Below, in pieces: positions 19,141-27,089 of a stretch of 64,000 nucleotides of DNA (the stretch's first letter is position 1; every line of letters begins with the position of its first letter). The position numbers and the translations under genes are program-made. The DNA is from Tersicoccus sp. Bi-70 (GTDB taxonomy: Bacteria > Actinomycetota > Actinomycetes > Actinomycetales > Micrococcaceae), in the NCBI RefSeq assembly GCF_001968825.1, contig NZ_MIEU01000002.1, positions 62,001-126,000 of the forward strand. Direction: 5' to 3'. The notes below the pieces were generated by a model, which saw only the letters and a program-made list of their open reading frames with translations, did not search any database and was not told the DNA's origin.

Positions 19141-20030
19141 GCGGGGTCCGGCGTGTCGCGGGATCCCGGCGCAACCGGGTCGAGGAGCGCCTGTTCGCGG
19201 TGCTGCGGCCCGTCGTCATCGTGCTGCTGCTGGTCGCCGCCGTCTTCCCCTTCTACTACATGGTGCTGCTCTCGTTCCGGCCGCTGGACCAGCTGCTGCA
19301 GAACCCGGGATCGCTGTGGATCGCTCCCTCGGAGCTGCAGTTCCAGACGTACGTCGACATCCTGCGGTCGGTGGACGAGGGCGGTCAGGGGTTCCTCCGC
19401 TTCATCGGTAACAGCATGCTCGTCGCCCTGGCGACCGTCGCCCTGACGCTGCTGATCGCCATCCCCGGCTCCTACGCGGTCAGCCGGCTCGAGTTCTTCG
19501 GCCGGCGGCAGATCTCGGCGCTGTTCCTGGCCGTCTATTTCTTCCCGGCCATCCTGCTCGCCGTGCCGCTGTTCGTCTTCTACACGCGGATCGGCCTGCG
19601 CGGGTCACTCGTGGGGCTGGTGATCGTCTACGTCGCGCAGGTCGCGGCCGTGTCGATCTACATGCTCCGCAACTACTTCCGCACCATCCCGGTCAGTCTC
19701 GAGGAGGCGGCCGCGATCGACGGTGCGTCGCGCCTGCGCATCATGCGGCACGTCAGTCTGCCGCTGGCGATGCCGGCGATCATCTCCAACGCCCTGTTCA
19801 TCTTCATGATCGCGTGGAACGAGTTCCTGTTCGCGCTGCTCTTCCTGGTCGAGCGCCGCGACAACTGGACCGTCTCGCTCGGCCTCTCGCAGCTCTCCGG
19901 AAGCATCGAGGTGCCGACGACGACGCTGATGGCCGGTTCGGTGATCCTCACCCTGCCGATCATCGTCCTGTACTTCCTCAGCGAGCGCTGGCTGACCGGT
20001 GGCCTGACCGCGGGCGCGGAGAAGGGCTGA
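19137..20030 (+). CDS. Sugar ABC transporter permease, MalG/UgpE-like
   Basis: 297 residues from the GTG that overlaps the previous stop (GTGA). Six transmembrane helices, with an EAA loop EEAAAIDGASRLRIM. Last gene of the importer operon: no ATPase gene follows or precedes it. Actinobacterial CUT1 importers often share one ATPase (MsiK/UgpC type) encoded elsewhere, and that is the likely case here. Confidence 0.93.
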   Translation: MSGVRRVAGSRRNRVEERLFAVLRPVVIVLLLVAAVFPFYYMVLLSFRPLDQLLQNPGSLWIAPSELQFQTYVDILRSVDEGGQGFLRFIGNSMLVALATVALTLLIAIPGSYAVSRLEFFGRRQISALFLAVYFFPAILLAVPLFVFYTRIGLRGSLVGLVIVYVAQVAAVSIYMLRNYFRTIPVSLEEAAAIDGASRLRIMRHVSLPLAMPAIISNALFIFMIAWNEFLFALLFLVERRDNWTVSLGLSQLSGSIEVPTTTLMAGSVILTLPIIVLYFLSERWLTGGLTAGAEKG

Positions 20031-20076
20031 GACGTCCCGTGTACGGGCGCCGACGGGTGCCCGGCACAATGGAGGG

Positions 20077-20397
20077 GTGCCCCGTTCCAATCGACCCTCC
20101 CGCGCCTCGCGGCCCTCGGTGCGCCGCGGGCGTCGTCCGGCGGCCGAGCCCCGGGACGTCGAGGGCATGCTGGGCGGCATCCGCCGCACCGAGAGCACCC
20201 GACGCGGCGAGTTCGTCGTCGCCCCGGTCAGCGCGGAGCGGGCGGTGAAGACCTACGTGTGCCCCGGCTGCGGGAACGCCGTGCTGCCCGGCATCGCGCA
20301 CGTGGTGGCCTGGCGGTCGGACTGGATCATGGGCGACGAGGCCGCCGCCGCGGACCGGCGGCACTGGCACGAGCGGTGCTGGCGCGCCTTCCGCTGA
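20077..20397 (+). CDS. Small conserved actinobacterial zinc-ribbon-like protein
   Basis: 106 residues. A very basic N-terminus (Arg-rich to about residue 25) precedes a conserved core with a CPGCG pair and a C-terminal HWHERCW, which could bind one zinc. Homologues are often labelled ATP/GTP-binding, but no nucleotide motif is visible. The GTG start follows GGAGGG; CACAAT lies six bases before it, so the mRNA may be leaderless. Function unknown. The stop codon lies inside a short tandem repeat. Confidence 0.75.
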   Translation: MPRSNRPSRASRPSVRRGRRPAAEPRDVEGMLGGIRRTESTRRGEFVVAPVSAERAVKTYVCPGCGNAVLPGIAHVVAWRSDWIMGDEAAAADRRHWHERCWRAFR

Positions 20398-20427
20398 CCG
20401 TCCTCCGCCGACCGTCCTCCGCTGAGC
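20390..20427. repeat. Short tandem repeat spanning a stop codon
   Basis: About 2.7 copies of a 14-base unit (TCCGCTGACCGTCC and close variants). The first copy contains the last codons and TGA of the preceding gene. A small local slippage repeat with no evident function. Confidence 0.5.
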
Positions 20428-20498
20428 GCGTTCCGGGTGGCCGCTCCGGCCGGACCCACGGGCCGGCTCACCCGCCCGGGCGGCGACGGTGCCGTCGC

Positions 20499-20504
20499 TA
20501 CACT
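20499..20504 (+). promoter_or_regulatory. -10 element, leaderless promoter
   Basis: TACACT, six bases, then GTG of the hydrolase gene at 20511. No ribosome-binding sequence fits between them. Confidence 0.55.
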
Positions 20505-20510
20505 GGCCCG

Positions 20511-21305
20511 GTGACGACCGCTGCCCCGATCTTCGACTTCCACGCCGGCGCCGAGCCGGCCCCGATCCGGGCGGCGACGGTGCTGCCGGCCCGCCGGGAG
20601 AACATCGAGCTGCACACCTCCGACGGACTGACGCTGGTCGGGGAGCTCGCGCTTCCGGCCGACCGCGATCCGGTCGCCACCCTCGTCACCCTGCACCCGC
20701 TGCCCACCGCGGGCGGCTTCATGGACTCCCACGTCTTCCGGAAGGCCTCCTACCGGCTGCCCGCCCTCGCGGACCTGGCGGTGCTGCGGTTCAACACCCG
20801 GGGGACGTGTTCCCCGCGCGGCTGCAGCGAGGGGGAGTTCGGTGACGGCGAGACCGAGAGTGCCGACGTCGACGCGGCCACCGCCTTCGCCGTCGCGCGC
20901 GGTCTGCCCGCCCGCTGGCTGGTCGGCTGGTCCTTCGGCACCGAGCTCGCCCTCAAGCACGGGGCCGTCGCCCCGATCGCGGACCGGATCGAGGGCGCGA
21001 TCCTGCTCTCCCCGCCGCTGCGCCGCGCCGGCGACGAGGACCTCGCCCGCTGGCGCGCGTCGGGCAAGCCCCTGCGCGTGCTGGTGCCCGAGCACGACGA
21101 CTTCCTGCAGCCGCCCGAGGCGATCGAGCGCTTCGCGGCCGTGCCGCAGTGCGACCTCACCGGCGTCGACGGCGCCAAGCACCTGTGGGTGGGGGAGAAG
21201 TACGTCGGCCGGGTGCTGCAGGAGATCGTCGACGTCGTCCGCGGTCCCGGCGCGGTGACCCTGCCGGCGACGTTCGACGGCCCGGTCGCCTCCGCCGTCG
21301 ACTGA
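20511..21305 (+). CDS. Alpha/beta hydrolase (dienelactone-hydrolase-like)
   Basis: 264 residues. A classic hydrolase core: early strand with TLHPLPTAGG (oxyanion region), the nucleophile elbow GWSFGTE with Ser141, and a late VPEHDDFLQPPEAIERF segment that supplies the acid. A His near KHLWVGE completes the triad. Resembles the short YdeN/YfhR-type cytoplasmic hydrolases of unknown substrate. No neighbouring gene indicates a pathway. Start GTG 20511 is set by the -10 element six bases before it. Confidence 0.8.
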   Translation: MTTAAPIFDFHAGAEPAPIRAATVLPARRENIELHTSDGLTLVGELALPADRDPVATLVTLHPLPTAGGFMDSHVFRKASYRLPALADLAVLRFNTRGTCSPRGCSEGEFGDGETESADVDAATAFAVARGLPARWLVGWSFGTELALKHGAVAPIADRIEGAILLSPPLRRAGDEDLARWRASGKPLRVLVPEHDDFLQPPEAIERFAAVPQCDLTGVDGAKHLWVGEKYVGRVLQEIVDVVRGPGAVTLPATFDGPVASAVD

Positions 21306-21340
21306 CCGGCGCACACGGCCGGGCTGGGCGCGTCAGCGGC

Positions 21341-22636
21341 TCAGAGCCGATCCTGCCGCGCGATGAACACTTCCCGCACCAGCAGCAGTACCGCGGCCGC
21401 CGTCGGGATCGCCATCAATGCGCCCAGCACGCCGAGCAGCGAACCGCCGGCGATGACGGCGATCACCGCGACGGCGCCCGGAACCGCGACCGCCCGCTGC
21501 ATGATGCGCGGGGAGACGAAGTACGCCTCGAACTGCAGGTAGGCGAAGTAGCAGATCGCAAAGGCGACGGCGGTCTGCCAGCCGGCGGTCAGAGCGATCA
21601 GCGACACCAGCACCCCCGCGATCAACCCGCCGACCAGGGGGATGAAGGCGAGCAGAGCGACGAGGAACGCGAGCAGGGCGGAGAACGGGACGCCGACGAT
21701 CGTCATGACGATGAAGGCGAAGACGGCGTTCAACAGGGCGACGACGGCCTGCCCGATCACGTAGTTGCCCACGCCGTTGGTGATCGCCTCGCCGAGCGTC
21801 TCGACGCGGGCGCGGCGCGAGCGCGGGGCGAGCCGGTAGGCCCACCGCTTCATCGCCGGCATGGAGGCGAGGAAGTACAGGGTGAGCACGAGCACGATCA
21901 GCGTGCCGAACAGCGAGTTGACGATCGCGGTGCCGACGCCCAGCACGCCACCGGCGACCGAGCCCACGGCCGAGGAGTTCGAGAAGAACTTCTGGGCCTC
22001 ACCCTCCGCCCAGGACCGCACGTTCAACTGGTTGTCCACCTGGTGGAAGAGATCCGAGTTGAGGAAGGTCTGGACGAATCCCGGCGCGGCCTGCACCAGC
22101 TGGGTGGTCTGACTGACGATGGTGGGGATCAGGGTCGCGATGAAGATCGCGATGCCCCCGACGAGCACGAGCAGGACGCCGAGGATGCCGAGGGGACGGG
22201 GAACGCGGTGCGCCTCGAGCCACCGGACGATCGGCTCCAGCCCGAGGGCGATGAACAGCGCCGCCGCGATCCACAGCAGCAGCTGGGTGTTCGACGTGAC
22301 GACGAAGTAGACGCCCAGGGCGATGCCGACACCCACCATGCCGAGGAAACCCCAGTAGAGCGGGCTGCGGCCGGAGCCGATCGGCCCCGGGGTGCCGTAG
22401 GTGAGGTCGTCGGAGCTGACCTCGTTGCCGTCGGCGTCGAAGTAGTGGTGCTGGATTCCCTCGACGTCCGGGGGCAGATCGAAACGCCGGCGGGGCTGGG
22501 CGCCGGGGATGGGCCGGATGACGCGGTGCGCCGCGCGGCGCCACCAGGGCGGCCGCGGAGGAACCGCCGTCGCCGGGCCCGCGGGGGGCGGGGAGAGCCT
22601 GGGCTCCTCGTCCGGTCGATCCGATTCCGTGTCCAC
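21341..22636 (-). CDS. AI-2E family transporter (PerM/YdgG-like permease)
   Basis: 431 residues, with about eight hydrophobic segments and the family pattern at the C-terminal half (AFIPLVGGLIAGVLVSL, a GGSLLGVLGALMAIP helix pair). The N-terminal 90 residues are proline-rich and cytoplasmic. The start GTG 22636 is preceded by AAGGAG; the open frame runs 35 residues further up without support. Members move autoinducer-2 or small ions; some are Na+/H+ antiporters, so substrate is open. Confidence 0.85.
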   Translation of the reverse strand: MDTESDRPDEEPRLSPPPAGPATAVPPRPPWWRRAAHRVIRPIPGAQPRRRFDLPPDVEGIQHHYFDADGNEVSSDDLTYGTPGPIGSGRSPLYWGFLGMVGVGIALGVYFVVTSNTQLLLWIAAALFIALGLEPIVRWLEAHRVPRPLGILGVLLVLVGGIAIFIATLIPTIVSQTTQLVQAAPGFVQTFLNSDLFHQVDNQLNVRSWAEGEAQKFFSNSSAVGSVAGGVLGVGTAIVNSLFGTLIVLVLTLYFLASMPAMKRWAYRLAPRSRRARVETLGEAITNGVGNYVIGQAVVALLNAVFAFIVMTIVGVPFSALLAFLVALLAFIPLVGGLIAGVLVSLIALTAGWQTAVAFAICYFAYLQFEAYFVSPRIMQRAVAVPGAVAVIAVIAGGSLLGVLGALMAIPTAAAVLLLVREVFIARQDRL

Positions 22637-22938
22637 CGGCACTCCTTCTCCGTCGTCGTTCCCTCGGTCACCGCGCGCAGAGCGCGGGCGCCGATCCTCA
22701 GTGTGCTTGCTGTGGCGACCCGGGTCCAGTCGAGTCGCCACGACACGCCTCGTGTCCCATGTCCGGCCGCCGGATTCCCCCGTCCGGTCACGAGATGGTT
22801 ACCATTGACGGGCTCTTCCGCGCGCGGGACACGCGTGGGCGCCGAATCCTCACGCGATCGAGGATGCCGCGCGATCGGGGACCGGCCGTGACCAGACCTG
22901 CCGGCGGAGAACACACCAGCGACGACGGGGAGAACACC
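22637..22938. promoter_or_regulatory. Divergent intergenic region with inverted repeat
   Basis: 302 bases between the AI-2E permease and the next rightward gene. It contains an eight-base inverted repeat GTGGCGAC (22712-22719) and GTCGCCAC (22734-22741), a plausible operator for both directions. No gene or clear -35/-10 pair was found; the open frame that runs through it rightward has no good start before 22939. Confidence 0.35.
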
Positions 22939-24870
22939 GTGCCGATGACGATGGCTCGACGGATCGGGGCGGTCGCCCTGATCGTGGTCGCGGCGCTCGC
23001 CCTGCTGGCCGGCATCGGGATGCGCACCTGGTGGCTCCCGCCGGCCACCCTCTCCGCGTCCGTCCCGGCACCGTCGAGCTCAACACCGTCGGGCTCAACA
23101 CCGTCGGGCTCGGCGCCCGTGACGGTGATCGACCGCGGTGTCGTGGACGCGGCCGGTGGCAAGGACGTGACCGTCTCCGTCAAGGGCAGTGGTGCCTTCG
23201 TCCTCGCCCAGGGCCGTGCCGCCGACGTCGAGGCCTGGGTGGGCCCGGCCGCGCACACCACGATCACCGGCCGGGGCGACGCCCTGGCCGCCACGCCCAC
23301 CGCGGGCGAGTCCCGGGTCCCCGATCCCTCCGGCGCGGACCTCTTCGTCACCACGCAGCGCGCAACGGGCGAGCTGACCCACGTCTGGACCGCGTCCGAG
23401 AGCGGCGACCGTGCGCTCCTGCTGACGGCCGACGGCACCGCCGCCGCTCCCACCGACGTCACCGTGTCCTGGGACAACGACCAGTCCACGCCGTGGGCGG
23501 TCCCGCTGATCGTGCTCGGGGCGATCGCCCTCGTCGCCGGGCTCGCCCTGCTCGTCCTCCGGCGTCGCGGCCCCGCCGGGCCGTCTCCCCGGCGCGGCCG
23601 CCACGCCGCCCTGCCGGACGAGCCCGGCTCGGGTCGGGCCGAGCGCGCGACGACGGAGGCGACCACCCCGGCCGTCCCGCCCACGCCGACCGGTACCTAC
23701 CGGCCCGACTACGGCACCGAGCGGACCGCCGGCGAGCGCACCGGCGCCTCCATGCGCCGCTCGCACGTGCTCCGTCCGGGGGTCGTTCCCGTCGTCGGCG
23801 GCACGCTGGTGGCCGGGGTCGTCGCGACCGGTCTGCTGACCGGGGTCCCGACCGCTCGGGCCGCCGAGAGCCCGTCCGCTCCGGCGTCGCCCGCTTCCGC
23901 CTCCGCCGCGGCTTCCGCCTCCGCCCCGTCGTCCGACGCCGCCCCGTCGTCCGACGCCGCCCCGTCGTCCGACGCCGCCTCCGCGACCGCCGGCGTCGCC
24001 CTCCAGCCGCAGCAGGTGGACCGGATCATGGGCTCGGTCGCGTCCGTCGTCGGGAAGGCGGACGTCGCGCGATCGGCAGCGGCGCTGCCGGCCCGGATGG
24101 GGGGCGAGGCGCTGGCCGAGCGCACCGCGAACTACCGGATCCGCGCGAAGGCACCGACCTACCGGGCCCCGTCGACCATCGCCGCCGGCCCCGTCCTCGC
24201 CCAGATGATCACGACCGGCGCGACATGGCCGCGGACCGTCGTCATGGTCACCAAGGACGATGCGAGCACCGTGCCCCAGATCCTCACCCTGACGCAGGCC
24301 TCGCCGCGGGAGAACTACCGGGTGGTCTCCGCCGTCGGGCTCTTGCCCGGCACCACGTTCCCGCAGGCCGGCTCGGACGAGCCCGCCGTGCGTCCGCTGG
24401 ACCCGGCCCGGGCGGACGGGCTGACCACCTCGCCCCGCGCCGCCCTGTCCTCACTCGCCTCCGTGCTGACGGCCGGCCGGCCGGCCTACACCCGGGCGAT
24501 CGCGAAGAACCGGTTCGTGGACCAGCTCGTGGCCGGTCAGGCCGCCGCGGTGAAGGCGAACCCGAGCGCGCGGATCAGCGGTCGGCACACGCCGGACGCC
24601 GCCCAGACCCGGGTGCTGCAGACCGCCGACGGCGGTGCGCTGGTGATCGGCGCGCTGGACAACGCGGTCACGGTGACGCCGAAGGTCTCCGGCGGGCGGC
24701 TCACCCTGCGGTCCGAACTGGCGGCGCTCGCCGGCGTCAAGGAATCCCGCACGCCCGTGGACATCCGCTACGGCGAGTCGGTGGTGCTCTACGTGCCGGC
24801 GGCCGGCTCGCGCGAGGCGGTCCAGGTGATCGGTGCGGCGCAGGAACTGCTCTCCGTCACCCGTCGCTGA
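22939..24870 (+). CDS. Unknown two-part membrane protein with Ser/Ala repeats
   Basis: 643 residues from GTG 22939 (GGGGAG six bases before; ATG 22945 also possible). Order: a membrane helix (about 8-28), a short Ser/Pro repeat, an extracytoplasmic beta-rich domain, a second helix near 190-212, a basic linker, a third hydrophobic helix (about 280-300), a Ser-Ala-Asp repeat, then a soluble domain of about 280 residues. I do not recognise any domain. DNA repeats encode the low-complexity parts. It precedes ybbN and may share a Micrococcales-specific envelope role, but nothing proves it. Confidence 0.7.
   Translation: MPMTMARRIGAVALIVVAALALLAGIGMRTWWLPPATLSASVPAPSSSTPSGSTPSGSAPVTVIDRGVVDAAGGKDVTVSVKGSGAFVLAQGRAADVEAWVGPAAHTTITGRGDALAATPTAGESRVPDPSGADLFVTTQRATGELTHVWTASESGDRALLLTADGTAAAPTDVTVSWDNDQSTPWAVPLIVLGAIALVAGLALLVLRRRGPAGPSPRRGRHAALPDEPGSGRAERATTEATTPAVPPTPTGTYRPDYGTERTAGERTGASMRRSHVLRPGVVPVVGGTLVAGVVATGLLTGVPTARAAESPSAPASPASASAAASASAPSSDAAPSSDAAPSSDAASATAGVALQPQQVDRIMGSVASVVGKADVARSAAALPARMGGEALAERTANYRIRAKAPTYRAPSTIAAGPVLAQMITTGATWPRTVVMVTKDDASTVPQILTLTQASPRENYRVVSAVGLLPGTTFPQAGSDEPAVRPLDPARADGLTTSPRAALSSLASVLTAGRPAYTRAIAKNRFVDQLVAGQAAAVKANPSARISGRHTPDAAQTRVLQTADGGALVIGALDNAVTVTPKVSGGRLTLRSELAALAGVKESRTPVDIRYGESVVLYVPAAGSREAVQVIGAAQELLSVTRR
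23071..23115 (+). repeat. 15-base tandem repeat in coding sequence
   Basis: Three units of CCGTCGGGCTCAACA and variants encode the Ser-Thr-Pro-Ser-Gly linker after the first membrane helix. The period is a multiple of three, so copy number changes keep the frame. Confidence 0.7.
23926..23979 (+). repeat. 18-base tandem repeat in coding sequence
   Basis: Three identical units CCGTCGTCCGACGCCGCC encode the Pro-Ser-Ser-Asp-Ala-Ala linker of the same protein. Perfect identity suggests recent expansion. Confidence 0.8.
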
Positions 24871-24920
24871 GGGCCACCGTCCGCGGCGTCGCCCGATGTG
24901 CCCGCGCGCGGGCCGCTGGC

Positions 24921-24926
24921 TAGGCT
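24921..24926 (+). promoter_or_regulatory. -10 element, leaderless promoter of YbbN-like gene
   Basis: TAGGCT, six bases (GAGGTC), then ATG 24933. Confidence 0.6.
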
Positions 24927-24932
24927 GAGGTC

Positions 24933-25919
24933 ATGACGTCTCCTCGCCCCGGTCAGCCGGTGCCCTCCTCCATGAATCTGCGTGGTGCGGTGGACCTCTC
25001 CGCGCTCAAGGCCCGGGCCCAGCGTCCCGCGCCGGCCGCAGGATCGGCCGCCGGATCCGGAGAGGGCGGTGCCGGGTCCCCGTCGCCGTGGGTCGTCGAG
25101 GGCAGCGACGCGCGCATCAACCAGCTCGCGCAGCTCTCCGGCCAGGTGCCCGTCGTCCTCCAGCTGTGGGCCTCCTACAGCGAGACGTCGCAGCAGATGC
25201 TCGACTTGATGAGCGAGCGGGTGCACGCCCGTGGGGGCAGGCTCGCGCTGGCCACCATCGACATCGACACGAGTCCGCAGATCGCGCAGGCGTTCGCCGT
25301 GGAGGGCGTGCCGGCCACCTTCGCGCTGATCAAGGGCCAGCCGGTGCCGCTGTTCACCGGGGCCCAGCCGGCGAGCCAGATCGACGCATTCTTCGACGAG
25401 CTGCTGCAGGTGGCGCAGGCGAACGGTGTCACGGGCAGTCTGAGCGGTGGGGACGACGCCGGTGACGAGGGCCAGGACGCCGGGCCGGTCGACGCCGAGC
25501 CGGCGCTGCCGCCCCTGCACCAGGAGGCCGTCGACGCGATCGACGCCGGCGACTTCGACCGTGCCGCGGCGGCCTACCGCCGGGCGCTGGCAGAGAGCCC
25601 GGCGGACAACGACGCCGCGGTGGGTCTGGCCCAGGTGGAGCTGCTGCAGCGCCTCGACGGTGCGGACGCCGACGCCGTCCGGGCCGCCGCGGCACAGCGG
25701 CCGGACGACCTGGAGGCCCAGCTCACCGTCGCCGACCTGGACATCAGCGGCGGCCACGTCGAGGACGGTTTCTCCCGGCTGATCACCTTCATCGGCCACA
25801 GCGCGGGGGACGAGAAGGAGACCGCCCGGGCCCGCCTCGTCCAGCTGTTCGACGTCGTCGGCGCGACGGACCCACGCGTCACCCGCGCCCGGTCCGCGCT
25901 CGCCCGCGTCCTGTTCTGA
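24933..25919 (+). CDS. YbbN/CnoX-like thioredoxin-fold and TPR co-chaperone
   Basis: 328 residues. A disordered start (1-45), then a thioredoxin fold (about 50-165) in which the CxxC site is replaced by a Ser/Thr stretch (WASYSETSQQM), so it cannot act as a disulfide oxidoreductase. TPR-like helices fill the C-terminal half (from about 190; AIDAGDFDRAAAAYRRAL). E. coli CnoX/YbbN also lacks a normal CxxC and passes substrates to GroEL and DnaK. The actinobacterial form is likely a holdase. Starts as a leaderless mRNA. Confidence 0.87.
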   Translation: MTSPRPGQPVPSSMNLRGAVDLSALKARAQRPAPAAGSAAGSGEGGAGSPSPWVVEGSDARINQLAQLSGQVPVVLQLWASYSETSQQMLDLMSERVHARGGRLALATIDIDTSPQIAQAFAVEGVPATFALIKGQPVPLFTGAQPASQIDAFFDELLQVAQANGVTGSLSGGDDAGDEGQDAGPVDAEPALPPLHQEAVDAIDAGDFDRAAAAYRRALAESPADNDAAVGLAQVELLQRLDGADADAVRAAAAQRPDDLEAQLTVADLDISGGHVEDGFSRLITFIGHSAGDEKETARARLVQLFDVVGATDPRVTRARSALARVLF

Positions 25920-25947
25920 GCGGCCCGTCCCGCTTTCCTGCACCCGC

Positions 25948-26047
25948 TGAGTCCGTCGGTTCCGCCCTTGTGCCCCGGTCTTTGACCGCCCCCTGAGGGC
26001 GGAACCGGCGGACTCACCCGTCGGCTCGGGCGGAACCGGCAGACTCA
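25948..26047. repeat. Three copies of a 20-base element, two of them forming a hairpin
   Basis: GGGCGGAACCGGCGGACTCA occurs at 25997-26016 and, with one change, at 26028-26047. The first copy at 25948-25967 is inverted with one mismatch. The inverted pair forms a long hairpin right after the YbbN-like gene stop (25919), so it may end that transcript. The third copy is not needed for a terminator and suggests a dispersed repeat family. Confidence 0.6.
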
Positions 26048-26084
26048 CCCGTCCTGACTCCGCGACGGCCGTCGGCCTCCGCTC

Positions 26085-26090
26085 TAGGCT
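26085..26090 (+). promoter_or_regulatory. -10 element, leaderless promoter of ABC exporter
   Basis: TAGGCT, six bases (GAGGCC), then ATG 26097. Confidence 0.6.
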
Positions 26091-26096
26091 GAGGCC

Positions 26097-27089
26097 ATGG
26101 ACGACCGCGCCGCCCAGCCCTCGACCGACCGGCCCTCGACGGACCCGACGATGCCGACGACTCAGATGCCGGCCGAACCGCCGGCCGAGCGTCCGGCCCT
26201 GGACGGGGTCGCCCAGCAGGGCCGGCCCGGACTTGACCGACCCGCAGCCGGCCAGCCGGAACGCGACCAGCCCGGTCCCGACCGGGCCCGGCGGCTCGGG
26301 CCGTGGGCGCCGCTGGCCCCGGACGGCGCGGAACGGGACCGGCTCGCCCTGTCCGTCCGCTCCCTGGTCAAGGTCTTCGGCAGCAAGGTCGCCGTCAACG
26401 GCATCGGCCTCGACGTGCCCGCCGGCTCCTTCTACGGCCTGGTCGGGCCGAACGGTGCCGGCAAGACGACGACCCTGTCGATGGCCACCGGGCTGCTGCG
26501 GCCGACCGAGGGCAGCGTGCTCGTGCGCGGCGTCGACGTCTGGGCCGACCCGCTGACCGCGAAGCGCACCCTCGGCGTCCTGCCCGACGGGGTGCGCCTC
26601 TTCGACCGCCTGACCGGCGAGCAGCTGGTCACCTACGCCGGCCTGCTGCGGGGCATGGACCGCGTCACCGTCGCCGAGCGGGTCGGAGACCTGATGGCGG
26701 CGCTGGACCTGGTAGCCGACGCCGGCACCCCGGTCGTCGACTACTCCGCCGGGATGACGAAGAAGATCTCCCTGGCCGCGGCGATGATCCACGCCCCCGC
26801 GGTCCTGGTGCTCGACGAACCGTTCGAGTCCGTCGACCCCGTCTCCGCGGCGAACATCCGGCAGATCCTGCACACCTATGTGGACTCCGGTGGCACCGTG
26901 ATCGTCTCCAGCCACGTGATGGACCTCGTGCAGCGCATGTGCGACCACGTGGCCGTGATCGCCGGCGGCAACGTGCTCGCGGCCGGGACCATCGAGGAGG
27001 TCCGCGCCGGGCAGAGTCTCGAGGACCGGTTCGTCGCCATGGTCGGCGGCCGCAGCTCGGGGGAGGGCCTGACGTGGTTGCACATCTGA
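26097..27089 (+). CDS. ABC transporter ATP-binding protein
   Basis: 330 residues. About 80 residues of proline-rich, disordered N-terminus precede a normal ATPase domain. Walker A GPNGAGKT is at 117-124, the signature is YSAGMTKK (degenerate LSGGQ), and Walker B VLVLDEP carries Asp240. Resembles the CcmA/NatA class of drug or polysaccharide exporters. It overlaps the permease gene by 16 bases, so the two form one exporter. The long N-terminal extension is unusual, but the leaderless promoter position supports this start. Confidence 0.93.
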   Translation: MDDRAAQPSTDRPSTDPTMPTTQMPAEPPAERPALDGVAQQGRPGLDRPAAGQPERDQPGPDRARRLGPWAPLAPDGAERDRLALSVRSLVKVFGSKVAVNGIGLDVPAGSFYGLVGPNGAGKTTTLSMATGLLRPTEGSVLVRGVDVWADPLTAKRTLGVLPDGVRLFDRLTGEQLVTYAGLLRGMDRVTVAERVGDLMAALDLVADAGTPVVDYSAGMTKKISLAAAMIHAPAVLVLDEPFESVDPVSAANIRQILHTYVDSGGTVIVSSHVMDLVQRMCDHVAVIAGGNVLAAGTIEEVRAGQSLEDRFVAMVGGRSSGEGLTWLHI

